Source of the DNA: Bubalus kerabau
Taxonomy: Eukaryota; Chordata; Mammalia; Artiodactyla; Bovidae
DNA: 64,000 nt
Reading direction: 5' to 3'
Assembly: GCF_029407905.1 (NCBI RefSeq)
Contig: NW_026577925.1
Location: 434,001 to 498,000 of the forward strand
The notes beneath the pieces were generated by a model. The model ran no database searches, was not told the DNA's origin, and was given only the letters and a program-made list of their open reading frames with translations. The translations under genes were made by a program, and so were the position numbers. Shown here piece after piece: positions 14,485 through 24,778 of this stretch (the first letter of the stretch is position 1; every line of letters starts with the position of its first letter).

Positions 14485-17400
14485 GATCGCAGTTTCCCTG
14501 CAGAGTTGGTACAGAAAATCAGGTCTCGTCTTGTGTGGAGGAATGGAACTCCACTTGCCTGTCGAGTTGTTCACGGGGTGACAGACCACTTGTTGAACTG
14601 TGTTTGTAACCTGCGGGTTTTTCTGGACGATGCACGGGGGTGTCAGTGCCCCTTCGTGTTGTGCTTTCATCCACAGGTTTTCCTTCATAAAGGTGTCAGG
14701 GCATCACGTTCTTATCAAGAGCAGACCGGGAAATCGGGGTCTTTCGGCTTGTGGCACCACCCACGAGGCTATGTCTCGAATTTCCTCGTGAGACCTGCCT
14801 CATCCTTAGGCGCGCTGGAAAGGTCGGGAACCCCTTCCAGACATAGCAGGGGAATCGACACTCCTGTCGCGATCACGAGGGCAGAAGGAGCTCAAATGAA
14901 GTGGTTCCGGGAACCTCGGTGTTCCTTTCGAGTGAGACCGGTATGTCGGGGAATTTTGAGATTGCATCAAGGGTGCCAAGTACCGTTTCGCACTTCAAGA
15001 CAGAAAGTGGGACTTCTCTTGAGTCGCTGTAGCGGGCAAGGGCCTCATCTAGCGCTGATGGGGGAACCACGTGGATTTTCTCGAGTTTCGGCGGGATTCT
15101 CGAGTTACGATGTCGAATTCAGGCTTCCAATTGTATTGGCCCAGGGAAGTCCAATCTTCAATTCGATTTGCGAGGGAGAGCTGGCGATTGCTCTCTAGTA
15201 ACTGCAGTGCAAAATAGACCTCATCTAGGCTTGTGTCCAGGACCGAGTTTTCCTCTCCAGGTGTGACAGGAACTCGGGGTTGCATTCCAGACTCACACGG
15301 GGAGTCAGGCCTCATCTCGAGGTGAAGCAAAGGACTCTGCTCTCCCTTCAGGTCCTGACAGGTATCTCTTGGAGCCAACTGAGAGGTCTAAAGAGAGTCA
15401 AGCCTCCTGTGGAGTCTGGAGAGAGGACTTGGTTTTGCTCTCCATGCCAGGCAGGAAACAAGTCCCTCATCTCGTGATGACGGGGGCGTATCGTGGGTTT
15501 TCTCGAGCTGCGGTGCCTGAATGGGGTTTCCGAAGAGGTACGACGGGGAGCTCAGGGAGACTCTCTTCAGGAGTCAGGGAAGTCAGGTCTCCATGCGCAT
15601 GGCGATGGGGAGCGGGTCTTTGCTCTCGAGTCATGGTAGGGGAATCGGGCCTCAAGATGCGCCGAAGGACTCTCAAGGTCTTTCTCGGGTCGCAGCAGAA
15701 AACCTTGGGTTCCCTGGACTTGAGCCGGTGACCTCAGGTAGATTCTCAAGGTGCCTCTGAGAATTCAGGGATACTGTGGAGTTGGGAGGGGCCTCTCGCG
15801 ACTCATCTGGGTTTGGTGCAATGGAAGAGGGCCTCACCTCGAGGGGAGACAGGAACCTCAGGTTTCCTCTCCATTTCTGACTCGGATGGCAGGGTCCCTG
15901 CAGAGTTGGGACAGGAGAGTAAGGCCTCGTCTTGTCTGAGGAAGGGAACCCCGCTGGCCTCCGGAGTTGCGCAGGGGGTCTCAGGCCCCTCGACGAGCTG
16001 TGTGTGGAACCCGCGCGACATTGTGGACGATGCACGGGGGTGGCAGTGCCCCTTCGTGTTGTGCCTTCAGCCACAGGGTTGCCTTCGAAGAGGGGTCCGG
16101 GCCTCGGGTCCTTCTCAAGAGCGGACCGGGGAATCGGGGGCGTTCGCCATGTGGCCCCACCCACGTGGCTCGTCTCGAATTTCCTCGTGAGACCGGCCTC
16201 ATCCTGAGGGGCGCCGGGAAGGCCGGGAAACCCTTCCAGAGCACGCAGGGGAATCGCCTCTCCTGTCGCGATCAGGAGGGGAGAAGGGGCTCAGAGGAAG
16301 CGGTGCCGGGACCCTCGGTGTTCCCCTCGGGGGACCCCAGCGTGTCGGGGGACTTTGGGGGGTCGCAGGAAGGCTGTCAGGGACCGTTTCGCCCTTCAGG
16401 GCAGAACAGGGGACTTCCCTTGAGACGCCGTCGCGGGCAAGGGCCGCATCTTGCCAAGAGGTGGGAACCACGTGGTTTTTCTCGAGTTGCGGCGGCATTC
16501 TCGAGTTACGACGGGGATCTCAGCCTTCCCCTTGGGTTGGCCCTGGGAAGCCCAATCTTGCCCTCGGGTTGCGAGGGAAATCTGGGGGTTGCGCTCGAGT
16601 CACTGCAGGGCCGAAGAGACCTCACCTAGGCGTGTGTCCGGGACCTAATATTCCTCAACAGGGAAGGCAGGGATCTCGGGGTTGCATTCCAGGCTCCCCC
16701 GGGGAGTCAGGCCTCGTCTGGAGGGGAAGCCAAGGACTCCGCTCTCCTCTCGAGTCGCGACGCGGGTCTCTTGGAGCCCCCTGAGCGGCCTCAAGGGAGT
16801 CCAGCCTCCTCTTCCGTTTGGAGAGAGGACCCGGGATTGCTCTCCAGGCCATGCAGGAAAAGAAGGCCCTCAGCTCGCGAGGACGGGGGCGTCTCAGGGG
16901 TTTCCCCGAGCTGCGGCGCCCGTGGGGGTTTTCTCCCGAGGCACGACGAGGATCTCAGGGAGCCTCTCGTGCGGCGCCAGGGAAGTCAGGTCTCCATGCG
17001 CGTGGCGAGGGGGAGCGCGTCCTGGCTCTCGAGTCACGGGAGGGGACTAGGGCCTCGAGACGCGTTGAAGAAGGACTCTCGAGGTCTTTCTCGGGGGGCG
17101 GCGGGAAACCCTCGTTTCCCTCGCCTTCTGCCGGGGACCTTAGGGAACTTCCCAGGGTGCCTCTGAGAGGCGAGGGATCCTGTGGAGGTGGCGGGGCCCC
17201 TCGGGACTCCGCTGGGTCTGGCGCAACGGAAGAGGGCCTCACCTCGAGGGGAGGCAGGAACCTCAGGCTTCCTCTCCGTTTCGGACTGCGACCGCAGGGT
17301 CCCTGCAGAGTTGGGACAGGAGAGTCAGGCCTCGTCTTGTATGAGGAAGGGAACCCCCTGGGCTCTCGAGGTGCTCAGGGGGTCTCAGGGCCCTCGTCGA

Positions 17401-17565
17401 GCTGTGTGTGGAACCCGCGGGTCTTTGCGGACGATGCCCGGGGGTGGCAGTGCCCCTTCGTGTTGTGCCTTCACCCACAGGGTTGCCTTCGAAGAGGGGT
17501 CCGGGCCTCGGGTCCTTCTCAAGAGCGGACCGGGGAATCGGGGGCGTTCAGCATGTGGCACCACC

Positions 17566-17571
17566 CACGTG
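17566..17571. promoter_or_regulatory. Second CACGTG site, specific to satellite I subfamily B
   Basis: In 'cccacgtggctcg', where type A reads 'cccacgaggctacg'. Present at 16162, 17566, 18970, 41870, 43276, 44681 and 46085, about 307 bp before the shared site. It is absent from A-type monomers and from the diverged B-like monomers at 38631-40760. Confidence 0.45.
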
Positions 17572-17872
17572 GCTCGTCTCGAATTTCCTCGTGAGACCGG
17601 CCTCATCCTGAGGTGCGCCGGGAAGGCCGGGAACCCCTTCCAGGCCACGCAGGGGAATCGCCTCTCCTGTCGCGATCCGGAGGGGAGAAGGGACTCAGAG
17701 GAAGCGGTGCCGGGACCCTCGGTGTTCCCCTCGGGGGAACCCGGCGTGTCGGGGGACTCTTGGGGGTCGCAGGAAGGCTGTCAGGGACCGTTTCGCCCTT
17801 CAGGGCGAAACAGGGGACTTCCCTTGAGACGCCGTCGCGGGCAAGGGCCTCATCTTGCCAAGAGGTGGGAAC

Positions 17873-17878
17873 CACGTG
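17873..17878. promoter_or_regulatory. Conserved CACGTG (E-box) site, once per satellite I monomer
   Basis: Representative of a site lying just before the 'gtttttctcgagttgcgg' segment. Intact cores occur at 1006, 2413, 3814, 5215, 6619, 9425, 15068, 16469, 17873, 19277 and 20682 in array 1, and at 39375, 40778, 42177, 43582, 44987, 46391 and 47796 in array 2, which is 18 of 22 monomers. CACGTG is the core bound by USF and Myc/Max bHLH proteins. Any binding here is inference. Confidence 0.45.
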
Positions 17879-19680
17879 GTTTTTCTCGAGTTGCGGCGGG
17901 ATTCTCGAGTTACGACGGGGATCTCAGCCTTCCCCTGGGTTGGCCCTGGGATGCCCAATCTTCCCCTCGGGTTGCAAGGGAAAGCTGGGGGTTGCGCTCG
18001 AGTCACTGCAGGGCCGAAGAGACCTCACCTAGGTGTGTGTCCGGGACCTAATATTCCTCTCCAGGGAAGGCAGGGATCTCGGGGTTGCATTCCAGGCTCC
18101 CCCGGGGAGTCAGGCCTCGTCTCGAGGGGAAGCCAAGGACTCCGCTCTCCTCTCGAGTCGCGACGCGGGTCTCTTGGAGCCCCCTGAGCGGCCTCAAGGG
18201 AGTCCAGCCTCCTCTTCCGTTTGGAGAGAGGACCCGGGATTGCTCTCCAGGCCATGCAGGAAAAGAAGGCCCTCAGCTCGCGAGGATGGGGGCGTCTCAG
18301 GGGTTTCCTCGAGCTGCGGCGCCCGTGGGGGTTTTCTCCCGAGGCAGGACGAGGATCTCAGGGAGCCTCTCGTGCGGCGCCAGGGAAGTCAGGTCTCCAC
18401 GCGCGTGGCAAGGGGGAGCGCGTCCTGGCTCTCGAGTCACGGGAGGGGACTAGGGCCTCAGGACGCGTTGAAGAAGGACTCTCGAGGTCTTTGTCGGGGG
18501 GCGGCGGGAAACCCTCGTGTCCCTCGCCTTCTGCCGGGGACCTTAGGGAACTTCCCAGGGTTCTTCTGAGAGGCGAGGGTTCCTGTGGAGGTGGGGGGGC
18601 CGCTCGGGACTCTGCTGGGTCTGGCGCAACGGAAGAGGGCCTCACCTCGAGGGGACGCAGGAACCTCAGGCTTCCTCTCCGTTTCGGACTGCGACCGCAG
18701 GGTCCCTGCAGAGTTGGGACAGGAGGGTCAGGCCTCCTCTTGTCTGAGGAAGGGAACCCCGCTGGCCTCTCGAGTTGCTCAGGGGGTCTCAGGCCCCTCG
18801 TCGAGCTGTGTGTGGAACCCGCGGGTCTTTGCGGACGATGCACGGGGTTGGCAGTGCCCCTTCGTGTTGTGCCTTCACCCGCAGGGTTTCCTTCGAAGAG
18901 CGGTCCTGGCCTCGGGTCCTTCTCAAGAGCGGACCGGGGAATCGGGGGCGTTCGGCATGTGGCACCACCCACGTGGCTCGTCTCGAATTTCCTCGTGAGA
19001 CCGGCCTCATCCTGAGGTGCGCCGGGAAGGCCGGGAACCCCTTCCAGACCGATTCCAGGGAATCGACTCTCCTGTCGTGATCAGGAGGGGAGAAGGGGCT
19101 CAGATGAAGTGGTGCCGGGACCCTCAGTGTTCCCCTCGAGGGTACCCCGCGTGTTGGGGAACTTTTGGGGGTCGCAGGAAGGCTGTCAGGGACCGTTTCG
19201 CCTTCAGGGCATAACAGGGGACTTCCCTTGAGACGCCGTTGCGGGGAAGGGCCTCATCTTGCCAAGAGGTGGGAACCACGTGGTTTTTCTCGAGTTTCGG
19301 CGGGATTCTCGAGTTACTACAGGTATCTCAGGCTTCCCCTTGGGTTGGCCCTGGGAAGCCCAATCTTCCCCTCGAGTTGCGAGGGAAAGCTGGGGGTTGC
19401 GCTCGAGTCACTGCAGGGCCGAAGAGACCTCACCTAGGCGTGTGTCCGGGACCTAATATTCCTCTCCAGGGAAGGCAGGGATCTCGGGGTTGCATTCCAG
19501 GCTCCCCCGGGGAGTCAGGCCTCGTCTCGAGGGGAAGCCAAAGACTCCGCTCTCCTCTCGAATCGTGACGCGGGTCTCTTGGAGCCCCCTGAGCGGTTTC
19601 AAGGGAGTCCAGCCTCCTCTTCAGTTTGGAGAGGGGACTCGTGATTGGTCTCCAGGCCATGCAGGAAAATAAGGCCTTCA

Positions 19681-20999
19681 TATCGCGATGACCGGGGTGT
19701 CTCATGTGTTTCCTCGAGCTGCCGCGCCAGTGTGGGTTTCCTCACGAGGTACGATGAGGAACTCATGGAGCCTCTCGTGCAGTGCCAGTTTAGTCAGGTC
19801 TCCATGCGCGTGGCGAGGGGGAGCGTGTCATGGCTCTCGAGTCATGGTAGGGGAATCGCGACTCAACACATTTTGAAGCACTCTCGAGGTCTTTCTCGAG
19901 TCACGGCAGAAAACCCAGGGTTCCCTCGACTTGTGCCTGTGACCTCAGGGAGCTTCTCATTGTGCCTCTGAGAACTCAGGGATACTGTGGAGTTGGTAGG
20001 GGCCTCTCGGGACTCCACTGTTTGTGGTGCAATGGAAGAGGGCTTCATCTCGAGTGGACGCCGGAACCTCAGGCTTCCTCTCCGTTTCTGACTCGGATCC
20101 CATGGTCCCTGCAGAGTAGGGACAAGAGAGTCACACCTAGTCTTCTGTTGAGGAATGGACCTTCGTTTGCCTTTCGAGTTGTTTACAGGGTGACAGGCCA
20201 CTTGTCGAAATGTCTGTGGGACCTGCGGGTTTTTCTGGACGATGCACGCGGGTGTCAGTGCCCCTTCGTGTTGTGCCTTCATCCACAGGTTTTCCTTCAA
20301 AGAGGTGTGCTGGCATCGGGTTCTTTTCAAGAGTGGACCGTGAAATTGGGGTCTTTCGGCATGTGGCACCACCCACGAGGCTACGTCTCGAACTTCCTCA
20401 TGAGACCGGCCTCATCCTGAGGTGCGCCCGGAAGGTCGGGAACCCCTTGCAGACAGAGAAGGGGAGTCGACCCTCCTGTCGCAATCAGGAGAGGAGAAGG
20501 GGCTCAGATGAAGTGGTGCCGGGAACCTCGGTGTTCCCCTTGAGTGAGTCTGGTTTGTCGCGGAACTTTTGGGGTCGCATCAAGGGTGCCAAGTACCGTT
20601 TCGCACTTCAGGATGGAACGTGGGACTTCTCTTGAGATGCTGTAGCGGACAAAGGGCCTCATCTTGCGATGACGAGGGAAGCACGTGGTTTTTCTCGAGT
20701 TGCGGTGGGATTCTCGAGTTACGACGGGGAATTCAGGCTTCCTCTTGTGTTGGCCCAGGAAGTCAAATCTTCCATTCGAGTTGCCAGGGAGAGCTGGGGA
20801 TTGGGCTCCATTCACTGAAGGGCAAACTAGACCTCATCTAGGCTTGTATCCAGGACTTAATGTTCCTCTCCATAGGCGACAGGGATTTGGGGTTGCATTC
20901 CATACTCACCCGGGGAGTCAGGCCTCATCTCGAGGGGAAGCAAAGGACTCCACTCTCTTCTCGAGTCGCGACAGGTATCTCTTGGAGCCCACTGAGTGG
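19681..20999. repeat. Satellite I A-type edge of array 1
   Basis: The sequence returns to A-type diagnostic bases, including 'tgaggaatggacc' and 'tgcgatgacgagggaagcacg'. It ends abruptly at 'cccactgagtgg', where the next base begins the S/L repeat family. The same edge is repeated almost base for base at 46795-48113. Confidence 0.8.
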
Positions 21000-23478
21000 T
21001 CTTTGCTCTGTAGGAGAGCTCTAGTGTTCATAAGCCTGTACGTAAGTGAACACAGACATTCTGAGTGCATGTTGCTGCATACCCAAAATAGGCCCACAAG
21101 GAGCCTCATGCTCTCCATGCGGCGCGGAAGCTGTGCAGCCACGCAGCAGCTGAAGAATCCAACCAATTGCTCTTTTCTTACCTCTGACAGAGCTCACATT
21201 GCCGTAGCCCTTGGCAGTTTGAAAACACTGGACCCTAACCCCTCTCAAAGTAGGCCTGGGTTCTAGTTCGAATAGAAAGTCAATAGCGGAGCTGAGGACA
21301 GGAACGCGGCAGTCATTTATCACACGCTCCTGCAGCCTGCTACTACAGGGACACTAACGCTAGAAGCTAGGAATGTCTTTGCAAGGTGCGCAAAGGACAA
21401 GGGAGAACCTCGACCCTGACTCTAGTATTTCAGTCCCCTGAGTAGATCTGAGGTTCTCCCGCTGTAGAAGCTAACCCATTCCTTTCAAATACAGGCTTCC
21501 TAACACAGGGCCAGTTGGCTGCTTGCTCTTCCACGAAGCAGGCTTCCTTAACTTGCAAACTGCGAATTCCGCTTAACAGCCTGGAGGAAAATCGCTTCTT
21601 GGAAGATTTTTTTCAGAGGCTGTATCCCCGGAGCTGGGGCCAAGCTAGGGGACCCATACTGACAAGGGAAGGCAAAACCACATCCAATGTCTTTGCTCTG
21701 GAGGACAGCTTTGGTGAGCCTAAGTCTTTCAGGAATATTTCTGGCTCCAACAGAGTCAAATTCTGTGTGTGAAGCTGCACAGCCAAAATAGGGGAACAGA
21801 GAGCCTGATTCTCTCTGTGTAGCTTTGAAGCTGTCATTCAAACAACAGCTTGAGAATCCATACAATGCTCTCCCTTACTGCTAAGAGAATTCTCATTGCT
21901 GTCGTCCTTGACAGTTTGTAGAAATCCGCACCCTAACCCTTCTCCAAGTAGGCCTGGGTCCTAGCTCGGAACAACAGGCAACGGCGGAGCTGAGGCCAGT
22001 AAGGCACAAGTGAGGTCTCACACACTCTTGCAGCCTGATCGTCCAGGAGCAGTAAGGCCTCTTTTTCCCTGCAGGAGGCTCGCTTGCCTTGCCTCCTGTG
22101 AACTGCATTTCCCAGCCTGGGCGCAAAGCTGTTCCTGGAGATTTTTTCTCAGGGGCTGTTTCCCTGGAGCTGGGTCGGACCTCGGGGGCCCAACTCACAG
22201 GGGAAGACAAAACCACATGGACAGGTCTATGCTCTGTAGGAGAGCTCTAGTGAACCTCATCTCTCAGGAACATTCTTGGCTTCTACAGAGACACCTCTGT
22301 GCATGAAGCTACACACCCAACATAGTGGCAAAGGGAGTCTGATTCTCTCCGTGGGTGCTGATGCTTTGTGGCAAAGCACCTGCTAAGAATCCATCCGCAT
22401 AGGCTTCCCTCACCTTGACAGAGGTCTCATTGCTGTAGTCCTTGGCAGTTTGGAAAGAAGCAGACCCTTACCCTTCACCAAGTAGGCCCTTGTCCTTGTT
22501 TGAATGGAAAGGCAGTAGCTGAGCTGAGGCCAGTAAGGCGCCAGTCAAGTCTGACATATTCCCGATGCCTGCTCCTTCATGGAAAATAACGTTAGAATCT
22601 GGGAATGTCTTTGCAAGGCTGGCAAAGGGCAGTCAGGAACCTCGACCCTGCCTCTGGAATTTCTATCTTCTCAGCACATCTGGTGGTCACGGTCAGGAGA
22701 AACTAACCCATTCCTTGCAAATATAGGCTTCCAAACACAGGCCGGTTGGCTGTCTCTTCTTGCCGAAGGAAGCTTGCTTATCCCACCTCCTGTGAACTCC
22801 ACTTCCCAGCCTGGGTGATAAGAGGTTCTTGGAGATCTTTTCTCAGAGGCTGTTTCCAAGGAGCAGGGGCTGATCCCAGAGACCCACACGCACAGGGGAA
22901 GGGAAAACCGCATGGATAAGTCTTTGCTCTCTAGGAGTGCTCTAGTGAACCTCAGTCTATGGGGAATGTTCTTGCCTCCAACGGGGACATCTCTGTGTGG
23001 GAAGCTGCATTGCCAACATAGAGACACAGAGACCTGATTCTCTCTGTGCAGCTTTGACGCTGTCGTTCAAACAACAAATTGAGAATCCACACAATGCTCT
23101 CCCTTACCACTGAGAGAGTTATCATTGCTGTAGCCCTTCGCAGTTTCTGGAAATCGGCACACAAACACTTCTCCAAGTAGGCCTGGGTTCAAGTTCAGAT
23201 GAACATGCAATAGCGGAGCTGAGGCCAGTAAGGCACCAGTCAGGTGTCACACACTCTGGCAGCCTGCTCCTCCAGGGACAGTAAGGCCTCTATTTCCCTT
23301 CAGGAGGCTCGCTTGCCTTACTTCCTGTGAACAGCGTTTCCCAGCCTGGGCGGAAAGCAGTTCCTGGAGATCTTTTCTCAGGGGCTGTTTCCCCGGAGTT
23401 GGGGCGGACCTCGGGGACCCAACTCACAGGGGAAGGCAAAACCAAATGGACAGGTCTATGCTCTGTAGGAGATCTCTA
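21000..23478. repeat. Alternating S/L tandem repeat array 1, left part
   Basis: Units anchored on 'tctwtgctctgtaggag' start at 21000, 21690, 22226, 22921 and 23455, giving lengths of 690 (L), 536 (S), 695 (L) and 534 (S) bp. The two types share their ends, such as 'gagatcttttctcagg' and 'cattgctgtagcccttggc'. L has about 160 bp more, around 'gcaaggctggcaaaggg' and 'aacacaggccggttgg'. The S+L dimer is about 1,230 bp. From memory, bovine 1.711b satellite is described as a satellite I unit interrupted by a ~1.2-kb LTR-like insertion (INS-1711b); this family is a candidate match, unproven without alignment. Confidence 0.85.
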
Positions 23479-23484
23479 GTGAAC
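23479..23484. other. Target-site duplication GTGAAC, left of solo LTR
   Basis: GTGAAC is the normal sequence at this point of the L unit ('ctctagtgaacctca'). It is repeated at 24773-24778 directly after the LTR. A 6-bp duplication is typical of class II (ERVK-like) retroviral integration. Confidence 0.85.
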
Positions 23485-23831
23485 TACCGGGGTCCACCCC
23501 AGCTGATCCAGGGTATTCGAAGCAGAGACGGCGTAGGCGAGGGTCAGGGAACAACTGCTTAATTAAACGTTAATTAAGGATATAAAGAGTAATAAAATGA
23601 GGATAGCTCAGTAGGAAAATTCAATGGAGAAAAGAGGCTGAGTAGCTTGGTTACGCGGGGGACCAATAAAACCTCAAGACAGAAGCTTGCACCACTTACG
23701 TAGGCCACAGGCGTCCTTCCGTTCTCCCCGAAGGAGAGGAGACACTGAGGCCTCCCGGTCGGATCTTAGAAGCCCAGGCAAAATTAGTAAGCTTGGTGGG
23801 TTCCGCGCTCCAGATGAGACTCAACCAGAGT

Positions 23832-23847
23832 GAGAGAGAGAGAGAGA
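23832..23847. repeat. (GA)8 microsatellite in the LTR
   Basis: An uninterrupted GA run. The copy-2 equivalent is at 50950-50965 with the same length. Confidence 0.9.
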
Positions 23848-23885
23848 CATGGGGAGACCAGTATTTCGAGAAACTGATCCAATTC

Positions 23886-23891
23886 TTTATT
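23886..23891 (-). terminator. Poly(A) signal of the solo LTR
   Basis: AATAAA on the minus strand, about 13 bp downstream of the TATA-like box at 23904-23911. Confidence 0.6.
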
Positions 23892-23903
23892 TTCCATGGT
23901 CTA

Positions 23904-23911
23904 CTTTTATA
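23904..23911 (-). promoter_or_regulatory. TATA box of the solo LTR
   Basis: TATAAAAG on the minus strand in the position expected for the LTR core promoter. It is intact in both copies (51023-51030 in copy 2). Transcription would run leftward into the S/L array and then satellite I array 1. Confidence 0.55.
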
Positions 23912-24772
23912 CACTGAGATGTTATGCAAAGTCACGTGGGGTCAGCAGTCCTGACTTTTATCAAAGTCAGGTGCTTCATACAAAGTATACAGAGGTCTTA
24001 GGGGTGTTACATCATCTTCTGGCGGGGGGCCTGCTGACAATTTATGACCCTCTCCTTGTGACAGCGGTCAGTCACCAGGACACTTATTTCTCCAGGGGTG
24101 ATTATTCTTAAAACAGACGCCACCCAAATAAAGTTACATTCCTATAGGGTGAGGGTGTAGTGGGTTTTAGTTAAGGAAAGAATTTACTTAGCCTAAGGTC
24201 TAACGTGATTTATATCAAAGGTTAATACTTATTTCTTCTATATATTCATTAATGTGTATAAGGGCAGGGGATGTGGAGACTTAGCAGTAAACATCAGCTC
24301 AACAAATGAAAAACCCTTCACCAATATGATTTCTAATCAGCCATTATACTTATACTAATAATTTTCTAACTTTTCTAAGGAACCTGTTTTTAGAAGGTTT
24401 AAAGCATCTCGTGCCTCTCATGGTTGGGAGGCTGTGAGCAATCACATGTGGCCGGACAAGCCTGTCAGGCAGGCTAGAGAACCTTCAGAGGAGTTTGTAG
24501 GTTAAAACACTCTTGTCACACCCAGGGGTTTTTATCAACTGGAGCTCTAGGTTAACTCCTTCTCCGAAAGAGGAGGTGGGGGACAGCCCCCCGTAAAGTC
24601 AGAGGTGTAGGTGAGAGCACAAAGTAGTAAGGTAGGCAGGCTCTGGTTATGGGGGTAGATGCTCGAGGATTTCCAGGGGGACTCCTGAGGCTCGATCCCA
24701 CCTTTACGTATGTCGAGCCTCCTTCCTCATGACCTTTGCCATGGGCGGAGTGCCTCACTCTGGCTCCCAACA

Positions 24773-24778
24773 GTGAAC
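24773..24778. other. Target-site duplication GTGAAC, right of solo LTR
   Basis: Second copy of the 6-bp target. The interrupted L unit resumes immediately after it with 'ctcctctctcaggaac'. Confidence 0.85.

Larger units (their letters stand above)
1..15934. repeat. Satellite I subfamily A block (older, divergent monomers)
   Basis: These monomers carry the variant that reads 'tgtggaggaatggaactcc' followed by 'ttgttcacgggrtgacagg', and 'gatgacgggggaacc' before the CACGTG site. They differ from each other at many scattered positions and by small indels, and many CpGs have decayed to TpG or CpA, as expected for monomers that have not been homogenised recently. The CACGTG core is mutated at 8016, 10828, 12228 and 13647. 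Confidence 0.8.
15935..19680. repeat. Satellite I subfamily B block (GC-rich, homogeneous), array 1
   Basis: At about 15935 the sequence changes abruptly to a GC-richer variant: 'tctgaggaagggaacccc', 'gctcagggggtctcaggcccc', 'ccaagaggtgggaaccacg' and 'cgaggacgggggcgtctcagg'. The monomers are more alike and keep most CpGs. Type B continues for about 2.7 monomers and grades back to type A between about 19620 and 19720. Type B also has a second CACGTG site absent from type A. Confidence 0.8.
1..20999. repeat. Bovine satellite I (1.715-type) tandem array 1
   Basis: About 15 head-to-tail monomers, entered mid-monomer at the left window edge. Using the conserved CACGTGG-like site as a phase mark, monomers are anchored at 1006, 2413, 3814, 5215, 6619, 8016, 9425, 10828, 12228, 13647, 15068, 16469, 17873, 19277 and 20682, giving periods of 1,397-1,421 bp. 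Length, CpG richness and abundant CTCGAG sites match bovine satellite I, whose published monomer is about 1,402 bp. CTCGAG/CTCG sites fall near multiples of ~31 bp (for example 17997, 18121, 18152), the known internal subrepeat of this family. The array ends in mid-monomer, 317 bp past the last anchor. I saw no match to the 17-bp CENP-B box by eye. Confidence 0.93.
23485..24772 (-). mobile_element. Solo LTR of a class II (ERVK-like) endogenous retrovirus, copy 1
   Basis: A 1,288-bp element sits inside an L unit, 30 bp after its anchor. On the minus strand it starts TGTTGGGAGCC and ends ACCCCGGTA, so its terminal CA has mutated to TA; the copy at 50599 keeps TG...CA. TGTTGGG...CCCCGGCA ends plus a 6-bp target duplication fit class II ERV LTRs. 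On the minus strand a TATAAAAG lies shortly upstream of an AATAAA, followed by about 400 bp ending in U5-like sequence. There is no internal gag/pol/env sequence, so this is a recombined solo LTR. Removing it restores a normal 694-bp L unit. Confidence 0.85.

Noticed and set aside
17182..19015. 258-289-codon frames in the B-type satellite block
   Set aside because: Overlapping long frames on both strands of the same repeat unit, with no recognisable domains. This is a composition effect of CpG-rich satellite.
1..20999. CENP-B box in satellite I
   Set aside because: TTCG-containing segments were compared by eye with the 17-bp core. None had both the central A and the CGGG at the right spacing.
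23590..23620. tRNA-like 'gatagctcagtagg' word in the LTR
   Set aside because: It resembles a tRNA A-box only locally. No anticodon stem, B-box or acceptor pairing follows.
23485..24772. Full-length provirus
   Set aside because: Only one LTR lies between the two target duplications. No primer-binding site, gag, pol or env sequence is present.
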